DNA of 5,060 nucleotides from an uncultured Dehalococcoidia bacterium. Its GTDB lineage: Bacteria; Chloroflexota; Dehalococcoidia; Tepidiformales; Tepidiformaceae. A program made the position numbers and the translations under genes. Positions within the stretch are counted from its first letter, which is position 1. Each line of letters starts with the position of its first letter. The stretch covers positions 1-5,060 of the forward strand of contig CALMIW010000338.1 in the NCBI GenBank assembly GCA_937864275.1, in the 5' to 3' direction. This document shows, piece after piece, positions 1 through 5,060 of this stretch. The notes under the pieces were generated by a model. The model was not told where the DNA came from. It saw only the letters and a list, made by a program, of their open reading frames with translations, and made no database searches.

Positions 1-1
1 A

Positions 2-169
2 TGTCAACAACCCTCGTGGGAACTACACCTAGTCAAGGGGCTGTCCGAAGATCAACGAAGCCACGTGGATAAGTCTCTGGGCACATTGTTCGGTTGCCCG
101 CCGTCGGTGGACCGCTTCCGGCCAGGGGAGGACACCAATTCGGCTCACTCCCGGCCCCTCGCGAAGTAG
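2..169 (+). CDS. Possible 3' end of an unrecognised gene (partial)
   Basis: Reading frame 2 is open from the window edge to a TAG at 167-169 and gives 55 residues with no usable start inside, so if real it is the C-terminal tail of a gene that begins upstream. The visible tail is hydrophilic, includes a helix-like stretch (LVKGLSEDQRSHVDKSL) and ends in PLAK. I recognise no family. Roughly two thirds of its third codon positions are G or C, similar to the nuclease-RAMA gene that starts 47 bases downstream on the same strand, so the two could be neighbours in one accessory segment. The other two plus-strand frames stop early (30-32 and 70-72). An ATG at position 1 opens only 23 codons and is unlikely to be a gene. 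The frame is short enough to be open by chance in GC-rich DNA. Confidence 0.3.
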   Translation, partial: CQQPSWELHLVKGLSEDQRSHVDKSLGTLFGCPPSVDRFRPGEDTNSAHSRPLAK

Positions 170-204
170 GCGTTGACGTGTGACGCAGAACGCTCGTCCC
201 AGAG

Positions 205-210
205 TACTAT
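205..210 (+). promoter_or_regulatory. Putative -10 box of a leaderless promoter
   Basis: TACTAT fits the TANNNT form of a -10 element and ends exactly 6 bases before the ATG at 217. A -10 box at that distance would start transcription at or next to the first base of the ORF, giving a leaderless mRNA. This agrees with the absence of any purine-rich ribosome binding site in the 184-216 stretch. A TTGACG at 173-178 looks like a -35 box, but it sits 26 bases upstream of TACTAT, too far for a standard sigma-70 spacer, so I do not pair the two. Confidence 0.45.
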
Positions 211-216
211 TCGCGG

Positions 217-1308
217 ATGGTAGAAGTGTCTCCAGAGTTCTTCCAACACGCTCAACAGGTCCAAGACTACCTCACAATGAACCTGAGTGAGGCCGACACC
301 CGGGTCTACCTGATAGACCCCGTACTCCGGCTGCTGGGTTACACCAAGGTCGACGACCTCCGTCGAGAGGTCCCTGTGCCGGCGACGAAGGAGTTCCTAG
401 ACTACGAACTGTATGCGGGAGGCAAGGCGCAAGCGATTGTCGAGGCCAAGGCGCTGCGCATTCCCGTTACGGATCAAGCTGCGGCGCAGTGCGTGCAGTA
501 CGCAGCGGTTCTCGGAGTGCGCTGGTGCATTATTAGCAACGGCGTCTCCTGGGCCTTTTACAACGCGCACGCCTCCGGGCCGCTTGCCGACAAGAAGGTT
601 GCGCAGGTGCGCCTAGATGGTGATGCAGCCGCGACCGCTGAGGCTTGGGAAGTCCTGGCGCTCTTTTCCCGTGATTCGCTGACGCAGGCAAGCCCCATGA
701 GCAATCTGCTCGCAGAGCGAGTCATCACCGATGAACTGACGAAGGTGGATTCTCCCGCGGTTCAGGCGTTGAGGCGCGCGATCCGCGACCGCTTCGGCGA
801 GCGCGTCGCGCCACAGGCCATTGTGGAAGTGATCGCGAAGTTCATTTCCCGGCCTCGCTCTGTTGCGGCGGTGACACCGCCCAGCACCGAAACCGCGGCG
901 GCACTCACACCAAAGTCGACGGAGCAACCGAACCGCGCGGACACCATCCAAGCCTCAACCATGCCCGACCCGGGGAAGCGAATCCGGGATCCTCGCACTG
1001 AGGTACTGAAGCCCGACGGGACCCGAGTCTCAATACAAGATCTGATCAGAGCAGGACTGGTGCCTGTTGATGCTGCTCTCGAAGCTACGTTCGACGGCGT
1101 CACCCACATCGCCCGAGTTCGGGCAGATGGCGTCGAATTCGGAGGCGTCAGGTTCTCTAACCTTTCCGCAGCCGCAGCTGCTGCACGAGGACACGGGAGT
1201 TCCAACGGATGGATTGCCTGGCTCTACCAAGGTCGACCCGTGGGGGAGTTGCGGCAAGAACTGGTGCGTCAGCTTGCCCCGCCCGCAGACTCTGAGCCGT
1301 CAGCCTAA
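217..1308 (+). CDS. HsdR-N-like nuclease domain fused to a RAMA-like domain
   Basis: This is a probable single-polypeptide DNA restriction or defence protein of 363 residues. Residues about 10-150 resemble the N-terminal nuclease domain of type I restriction R subunits: an early acidic helix (E25, D27), an LGY turn at 40-42, then the PD-(D/E)xK core with D62 in FLDYEL and E77-A-K79 in IVEAKAL, followed by the helix QCVQYAAVLG (Q94, Y95) that often follows this core. Residues 155-210 are helical. Residues 211-262 form a Pro/Thr/Ala-rich linker. Residues 265-350 resemble the RAMA domain: SIQDLIRAGLV, then ARVRADGVEFGGVRFSNLS, an alanine helix, and NGW (330-332) with W335. RAMA is predicted from comparative genomics to bind modified DNA. 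No helicase, methylase or specificity module is present. An in-frame TGA at 181-183 makes ATG 217 the first available start; no Shine-Dalgarno is visible. DUF4357 is an alternative name for the C-terminal domain. Codon use is less GC-biased than in the operon to the right, suggesting transfer. Confidence 0.8.
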   Translation: MVEVSPEFFQHAQQVQDYLTMNLSEADTRVYLIDPVLRLLGYTKVDDLRREVPVPATKEFLDYELYAGGKAQAIVEAKALRIPVTDQAAAQCVQYAAVLGVRWCIISNGVSWAFYNAHASGPLADKKVAQVRLDGDAAATAEAWEVLALFSRDSLTQASPMSNLLAERVITDELTKVDSPAVQALRRAIRDRFGERVAPQAIVEVIAKFISRPRSVAAVTPPSTETAAALTPKSTEQPNRADTIQASTMPDPGKRIRDPRTEVLKPDGTRVSIQDLIRAGLVPVDAALEATFDGVTHIARVRADGVEFGGVRFSNLSAAAAAARGHGSSNGWIAWLYQGRPVGELRQELVRQLAPPADSEPSA

Positions 1309-1427
1309 CGGCTGGCATGACCTCCGCCACCTTCACCTGGGACACCGCCTCTGGGCTCCCGCTGGTCCTCGATGATGGCAACCAGTACGTCTACGGCGGC
1401 GGGCTGGCGGCGATGAAGCAGTCGGGC
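1308..1427 (+). pseudogene. RHS/YD-repeat protein fragment (gene remnant)
   Basis: Frame 3 encodes about 40 residues strongly reminiscent of the RHS-repeat core: AGMTSATFTWDTASGLP, then LVLDDGNQYVYGGGLAAM. The succession of a TWD block, a GLP turn, LDDG and YVYG is the usual order in RHS and wall-associated YD-repeat proteins, where it is normally followed by a YYL.D.LGS-type block. Here that continuation is missing: after KQSG the frame runs into DNA that is antisense to the alpha-galactosidase. To the left, the frame is closed by a TGA at 1293-1295, inside the nuclease-RAMA gene. The piece therefore has neither its own start nor a C-terminus and is best read as debris of a much larger surface or toxin-delivery protein, broken at both sides. 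An ATG at 1317 would open a 92-codon frame, but more than half of that lies over the alpha-galactosidase, so I do not call it an intact gene. Confidence 0.65.
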
Positions 1428-1436
1428 AGTTCGCCC

Positions 1437-3377
1437 CTAATCGAACCAGCGCATCTCGCCGGGGGCGAGGTCAACTTCCCAGGCCTGGCCGCGGTGCTGG
1501 ATGGCGATGACGCGCGACCGCGGCGAGTCGTTTCGGACCTGGAGCCGGCCCGAGACCTGGCGGACGAAGAGGTCCTTCCGCGTGAGTCCGGCTGAATCGC
1601 CGACGACGCGCGGGGTCTTTCCGGGCGCCGAGACCTGCCAGAGCGCGCCTTCGTGCGCCCGCAGGAAGACGTCGCCCATCGGCAACATCCGCGCGTTCCA
1701 GACGTCGAAGGCGACCTCGCCCGGCCGCAGGATTTCGGCCCAGGGCACCCACTCGGAGGCGTCGTCCCAGTTCAGCACGCCGATGAGCGAGCGGCCCTCT
1801 CCGAGGTCGGCCCGCCAGAGCCGGGGGACCGGTCCATCCGCCGGATCGACCGGGCGGGCGGCAACCCCGGCCGGCGGGAAGAGCGCAAGCGCCATCTCGC
1901 GCCGCTCCGGGCTGAGCTTCGGCAGGTCGTCGCTGGCGACGACCATCCCGCCGCTGAGGGCGATCCCGGTCGCCAGGAAGCGGGTCTCGGCCTCGTCCAG
2001 CGCGGTGTCGGTTTCGCGGACGATGAGGCAGTCGGGGTCGTTCGCCCACCAGCGCATGTGCATCCAGTTGCGCTGAAGGGTGAGGCGCATCGCGTGCTTC
2101 ACCGAGGGGTTCGGGCCATCGGCCCAGACCTCCTTCACGTCCGGGCCAACGCGCATCGCATCGACAAGGCCGACCGCGGGCGCGAAGTGGCAGGTGCAAC
2201 CGAGGATGAACGTCTCGTCGCCGGCTTCCTCGCGGATGACCTGGAGCCCACGGCGGACGTTCGCGGGCGCGGTTGTACCGTCCGCGTGGTAGCCGACCAG
2301 CGTCGAGGACACCGCGGCGAACGCGAGTGCGTCGAGCTTGAGGTACTCGTAGCCCCACTCCCGTACCACCGTGCGGACGACGTTGCGCAGCCACGCCTCC
2401 GCTTCGGGGCTGGTGCAATCGAGCACGGCGCAGCGCCCGAGCCACGTCTGGACGAACAGCGTCTGGCCGTCGAGGGTCTTCAGCACCATGTCCGGGTGTT
2501 CGCGCAGTGCCGCGGAGTGCTCGTTCAGGACGAACGGCGCGAGCCACAGCCCCGGCGTGTACCCGGCGGCGCTGATCTCCTCGGCGAGCGCCTTCATGCC
2601 GGACGGGAACTTCTCGTTCGGAACCAGCCAGTCGCCCGTGTGGGATTGGAACCCGTCATCGATCTGGAAGAACTCGGCGGGATGCGCGTCGCGGACCATC
2701 TCCGAGAGGTTGGCGAGGATGTCGGCTTCGCTGACGCGGTTGTAGAAGTAGTACCAGCTGCACCAGCCGGTGGGCACATGGTCCGGGACGCGGGCTTCCA
2801 TCTGCTCGGCGACTTCGTCGGCGTACCGCTCCATCAGGTCGAGCGCATTGCCTCCCGCGACGAGCAGGACGGGCGGCAGGGCGAGCCGTTCGCCGGGGCC
2901 GACTTCGGTCGCCTCGAGGTCGAAGCGAAGCGCCAGGCCCTGGATGCGCGTCTCGTCCTCGTCCAGCGTGTACCCGACCGAGAAGAAGAAGCGGTCGCCC
3001 CGGAGCGAGCCCGCGAGGAGCACCGGCGGCTGCTGCGAGAGGATGGAGAGCGTCCCTACTTCGCGGGAGATGTAGGTGCGGGTGTCTTCGGCGTCGCGCA
3101 CGAAGCGGCCGTCGTAGCCCGTGGGCGAATCCTCGCCGAAGTTCCGGACGAGCGCGTCCATCTGCATGTAGCGGCCGTGAATCCACGCCCAGTTCCCGAT
3201 GGCGGGCGCGTCGAGTTCGGCGGTCAGGCCGACCTTGCCGGGGACGACGGGCGTGCTCGTGCCGTTTACGAGCGTGAGTTCGAGCACGCCGCTGGCTGCG
3301 TCGTACTGCGTTTCGAGGCGGACGCCGGCGGGCAGTTCCGCCGGGTTCAGCCAAAGGTCCCAGGGGAGATTCAACAT
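1437..3377 (-). CDS. Alpha-galactosidase, GH36, Thermotoga GalA-like
   Basis: This enzyme hydrolyses terminal alpha-linked galactose from melibiose- or raffinose-type sugars or glycosides with retention of configuration. The 646-residue product has an N-terminal beta-rich domain (about 1-195), a catalytic barrel (about 200-480) and a C-terminal beta domain. Barrel landmarks are GWCSWYYFY at 204-212, QIDDGF at 238-243, the nucleophile D349 in YLKLDAL, the acid/base D413 in MRVGPDV, and NDPDCLIVRE near 446-455. The order and 64-residue catalytic spacing resemble T. maritima GalA (nucleophile D327, acid/base D387). Proteins of that type are about 550 residues; this one is longer. No signal peptide is seen, so it should act in the cytoplasm on imported substrate. 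The frame is open to 3485, but residues coded there are Arg-rich and overlap the upstream gene, so ATG at 3375-3377 is the likely start; it lacks a clear ribosome binding site. It is probably the last gene of the operon. Precise sugar specificity is inferred from family only. Confidence 0.9.
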   Translation of the reverse strand: MLNLPWDLWLNPAELPAGVRLETQYDAASGVLELTLVNGTSTPVVPGKVGLTAELDAPAIGNWAWIHGRYMQMDALVRNFGEDSPTGYDGRFVRDAEDTRTYISREVGTLSILSQQPPVLLAGSLRGDRFFFSVGYTLDEDETRIQGLALRFDLEATEVGPGERLALPPVLLVAGGNALDLMERYADEVAEQMEARVPDHVPTGWCSWYYFYNRVSEADILANLSEMVRDAHPAEFFQIDDGFQSHTGDWLVPNEKFPSGMKALAEEISAAGYTPGLWLAPFVLNEHSAALREHPDMVLKTLDGQTLFVQTWLGRCAVLDCTSPEAEAWLRNVVRTVVREWGYEYLKLDALAFAAVSSTLVGYHADGTTAPANVRRGLQVIREEAGDETFILGCTCHFAPAVGLVDAMRVGPDVKEVWADGPNPSVKHAMRLTLQRNWMHMRWWANDPDCLIVRETDTALDEAETRFLATGIALSGGMVVASDDLPKLSPERREMALALFPPAGVAARPVDPADGPVPRLWRADLGEGRSLIGVLNWDDASEWVPWAEILRPGEVAFDVWNARMLPMGDVFLRAHEGALWQVSAPGKTPRVVGDSAGLTRKDLFVRQVSGRLQVRNDSPRSRVIAIQHRGQAWEVDLAPGEMRWFD

Positions 3378-3383
3378 GCAGGG

Positions 3384-3397
3384 ACAGGGTACAGGGT
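3384..3397. repeat. Perfect tandem 7-bp repeat in the intergenic gap
   Basis: ACAGGGT occurs twice in direct succession (3384-3390 and 3391-3397), preceded by the partial copy GGGACAGGG register. On the coding strand it reads ACCCTGTACCCTGT and lies 7-20 bases upstream of the alpha-galactosidase ATG, inside the 47-base gap after the nucleotidylyltransferase stop. It occupies the place where a ribosome binding site would be expected and has no anti-Shine-Dalgarno complementarity. It may be an operator half-site pair or simply slippage; nothing decides between these. Confidence 0.4.
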
Positions 3398-3424
3398 GCG
3401 GCGGGAGGCGGGACAGGCGAACGC

Positions 3425-4150
3425 TCAGCCGCCGGAGAACTCGCGCGCCCCGGCGAGGGTCTCGGGCGTGCCGACATCGAACCACGGGCCTTCGATCGGC
3501 ACGGCGCGCATGCGTCCACCGGCGGCGACGAAGGCCGCAACTGCCTCTGGCAGCTCGTACTCTCCCCGCGGCGAAGGCTGGAGCGCGTCCACGAACTTCC
3601 AGATCCCCGGCGGAAGCACGGAAAGGCCGGCATTGTTCCAGCGCGTGGTCGAAGTGCCCCGCTGGGGCTTCTCGACGATGCGCGTGACGCGCGACTGCTC
3701 GTCCGCGTACACCGCACCTCCCGCGTACGGGTCGTCGACGTCGTTCACGGCAAGCGATGCGCCGGTTTCGGCGGCAGCCTCGATGACGCGGCGGTAGTTC
3801 GCCGCGTCATCCACGATGTCGCCCCAGCCCGCGAAGAACGAGGCCCGGCCGAGCCCGCGTCGGGCGAGCGCCAGCGCGCGTGCGGTGCCGTCGAGGTTTG
3901 TCTGGCGGACGTAGCGGATGCGGAGGCCCCAGCGGCTGCCATCGCCCGTGCCGTCCTCGAGGATGGCGGCGGCGTGGCCGGTCACGACGGTCACGCGCTC
4001 GACGCCGGCCTCCGCGAGCCCGCCGATGATCCGGTGGAGGATGGGCGTCCCGCCGACTTCGAGCATGGCCTTCGGGAAATCACGCGTGAGGGCGCCGAGC
4101 CGAGTCCCCCGTCCCGCAGCCAGCAGTACGGCGGCGCGGACCGCGTTCAC
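3425..4150 (-). CDS. Sugar-1-phosphate nucleotidylyltransferase (NTP_transferase family)
   Basis: This enzyme joins a sugar-1-phosphate to an NTP to give an NDP-sugar plus pyrophosphate. The 241-residue product is a single Rossmann-like NTP_transferase domain with no C-terminal left-handed beta-helix, so it is a short, monofunctional type. Visible motifs are the nucleotide-binding loop LLAAGRGTRL at 9-18 followed by PKAML at 26-30, GTARAL at 88-93, the metal-binding GD at 110-111, EKP at 160-162, NAG at 173-175 and WFDVGTPE at 223-230. The start is GTG at 4148-4150, whose last two bases begin the TGA of the upstream kinase gene (GTGA overlap); the frame extends further left but that part is Arg-rich and antisense-like to nothing conserved. 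Family motifs point to UTP or dTTP and a hexose-1-phosphate, but cannot fix the substrate. Sitting directly after a galactokinase-like gene, galactose-1-phosphate is the natural guess. Codons end almost always in G or C. Confidence 0.88.
   Translation of the reverse strand: MNAVRAAVLLAAGRGTRLGALTRDFPKAMLEVGGTPILHRIIGGLAEAGVERVTVVTGHAAAILEDGTGDGSRWGLRIRYVRQTNLDGTARALALARRGLGRASFFAGWGDIVDDAANYRRVIEAAAETGASLAVNDVDDPYAGGAVYADEQSRVTRIVEKPQRGTSTTRWNNAGLSVLPPGIWKFVDALQPSPRGEYELPEAVAAFVAAGGRMRAVPIEGPWFDVGTPETLAGAREFSGG
4147..4150 (-). promoter_or_regulatory. GTGA stop/start overlap coupling kinase and nucleotidylyltransferase
   Basis: Read on the minus strand, GTG (4150-4148) is the start of the nucleotidylyltransferase and TGA (4149-4147) is the stop of the kinase. 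The 20 bases before the GTG contain no convincing Shine-Dalgarno, so translation of the second gene probably depends on ribosomes finishing the first. This overlap decides the GTG start and supports co-production of the two enzymes in one operon. Confidence 0.8.
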
Positions 4151-5060
4151 GCGAACGAAAGCCCGTCCGTGGCTGTCACTTCGAATGCCGGGCCGCCGGT
4201 CGCGGCAACGGCCGCTGCGACTACCGCTTCGACCTTTTCGGGTGCGCAGGCCGCCATCGCATAGCCGCCGAAGCCCGCGCCGGTGAGCCGGGCGCCAAAC
4301 GCGCCAGACTTGCGCATCGCCGCTGCCACCTTGTCCAGGGCGGGCGTGCTGCAACGGTAGTCGTTGCGGAGGCTATCGTGGGATTCGTTCAGGAGCCGCC
4401 CGAACGCCTTCAGGTCGCCCGCGAGCAGCGCCTTCTCGGCGGCGTCGACGCGTTCGGCCTCGGCGAGCACATGCTGCCCGTACCGCTTGACCGGCACCTT
4501 CCGGGAGGAGTCGAAGTGGCTCGCCGCGAACCGGGTGATGCGTTCGACATCGGCTTCCACGGCGTTGGCGGCGTTGCGTGGCGCCATCTGTTCGGGGAGC
4601 TCGTCGACCATGACCGCCGCCGCGTCGATGCCGGCGACATTCCCGAGCAGCGGCGTGCCCTCGAGCTCGACGCCGAGCATGTCGGCGAGCATGAGCGCGG
4701 CGATGCGCGTCCCGACCACGCGTTCGTTGTAGGCGTCGCGGACGGCGCCGCCCTTCGGCGCTTCCTCGCCGGAGTAGGCGATCACGAAGGAGAGTCCCTC
4801 CGGGAGCGGGACGTAGCGCGTCGCCGGCGGGAGGAAGTCGATGCGGAGGGCGTGCCCGGCCCGGCCCAGTGCGATCGCCTGCTGATCCATCCCGCCCGTC
4901 TCGGCGCCTGCCTGGCGCTCCGCGGTTGTCGCGAGGCGCGCCACGTCCGCCGGTTCCAGCGCCGCGCCCCAGGCGGCCGCCAGCGCGGCAATCACGCCGA
5001 CCGTCAGTGAGCTCGAAGAGCTGAGGCCGCCGCTCGTGGGGAGGTCGCCATCTATAAGCA
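4147..5060 (-). CDS. Galactokinase-family GHMP kinase (partial, N-terminus beyond window)
   Basis: This ATP-dependent sugar-1-kinase most likely converts galactose to galactose-1-phosphate. The window holds the last 303 codons; family members are about 350-450 residues, so roughly the first 80-120, including the sugar-binding GEHxDY signature, are missing. GHMP motif 2 is clear at 5005-5040 (PTSGGLSSSSSL). The catalytic Asp lies in GGMDQQ (MDQ at 4882-4890), followed by ALRIDF. Motif 3 is GARLTGAGFGG at 4264-4296, preceded by SHDSLRNDY and CSTPALD. A GTG at 4993-4995 could be mistaken for the start, but it lies downstream of motif 2, so the real start is upstream. The segment KGGAVRDAYNERV and a long helical insertion before SHDSL resemble the eukaryotic GALK2-like branch more than E. 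coli GalK, so N-acetylgalactosamine or another C1 sugar is also possible. It is the first visible gene of the minus-strand operon and overlaps the next gene by 4 bases. Confidence 0.88.
   Translation of the reverse strand, partial: LIDGDLPTSGGLSSSSSLTVGVIAALAAAWGAALEPADVARLATTAERQAGAETGGMDQQAIALGRAGHALRIDFLPPATRYVPLPEGLSFVIAYSGEEAPKGGAVRDAYNERVVGTRIAALMLADMLGVELEGTPLLGNVAGIDAAAVMVDELPEQMAPRNAANAVEADVERITRFAASHFDSSRKVPVKRYGQHVLAEAERVDAAEKALLAGDLKAFGRLLNESHDSLRNDYRCSTPALDKVAAAMRKSGAFGARLTGAGFGGYAMAACAPEKVEAVVAAAVAATGGPAFEVTATDGLSFA

Noticed and set aside
355..372. Inverted repeat GACCTC-cgtcga-GAGGTC
   Set aside because: A 6-bp stem inside the nuclease coding frame, not next to a promoter or stop; expected by chance in GC-rich DNA.
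762..1205. Open frames on the minus strand and frame 2 over the nuclease-RAMA gene
   Set aside because: They overlap a gene with recognisable domains and show no family resemblance or start signals of their own.
1424..1436. Small hairpin GGGC-agttc-GCCC between the convergent genes as a terminator
   Set aside because: Only a 4-bp stem and no T-run on either strand, so it does not meet the form of an intrinsic terminator.
3378..3485. N-terminal extension of the alpha-galactosidase frame up to 3485
   Set aside because: The extra 36 residues are Arg/Pro-rich, overlap the end of the nucleotidylyltransferase and do not look like a folded domain or a signal peptide; the ATG at 3377 is the better start.
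1653..3797. A 714-codon open frame on the plus strand
   Set aside because: It lies antisense across the alpha-galactosidase and the nucleotidylyltransferase, is rich in Arg, Glu, Val and Gly in the way mirror frames of GC3-saturated genes are, shows no domain, and conflicts with two genes that have clear catalytic motifs.
4151..4354. N-terminal extension of the nucleotidylyltransferase frame up to 4354
   Set aside because: The 68 added residues are Arg/Gly-rich and lie over the conserved motif 3 of the kinase gene; the GTG at 4150 with its GTGA overlap puts the nucleotide-binding loop at the expected N-terminal position.
4993..4995. GTG as the start of the kinase gene
   Set aside because: The frame continues upstream through GHMP motif 2 to the window edge, so this codon is internal.

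Overview
The window is GC-rich bacterial DNA with two distinct halves that meet at about position 1430. Nothing identifies the species. The very GC-biased third codon positions of the sugar genes, the scarcity of Shine-Dalgarno sites, an apparently leaderless promoter and a YD/RHS-type protein scrap would all suit a high-GC Chloroflexota or actinobacterial-type genome, but this is only a low-confidence guess.

Left half (1-1430, plus strand): an accessory-looking segment. It opens with a frame that stops at 169 and may be the tail of an unrecognised gene. A complete 363-residue gene follows at 217-1308. It carries an HsdR-N-like PD-(D/E)xK nuclease domain joined by a Pro/Thr/Ala-rich linker to a C-terminal RAMA-like domain (restriction enzyme adenine methylase associated). 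No methylase, helicase or specificity subunit lies beside it. Its promoter appears to place the transcript start at or next to the ATG. Immediately after it, 1308-1427 holds an orphan scrap of an RHS/YD-repeat protein with no start and no continuation, which looks like a decayed gene.

Right half (1437-5060, minus strand): a compact galactoside-use operon, read from right to left. A galactokinase-family GHMP kinase, cut by the window edge, overlaps by 4 bases (GTGA) with a sugar-1-phosphate nucleotidylyltransferase. After 47 bases comes a cytoplasmic GH36 alpha-galactosidase resembling Thermotoga maritima GalA. Together they suggest this flow: imported alpha-galactoside, to galactose, to galactose-1-phosphate, to a nucleotide sugar. 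The last step would be a direct pyrophosphorylase (Isselbacher-type) route rather than GalT exchange. GalT, GalE and a transporter are not visible here.

The two halves converge tail to tail. The left half uses many A/T-ending codons (att, gtt, cta, ata, caa, agt), while the operon is almost saturated with G/C at third positions. That contrast, plus the RHS scrap at the join, marks 1300-1437 as a probable integration or rearrangement boundary next to a resident metabolic operon. The best candidate for a little-described system is the single-gene nuclease-RAMA protein.
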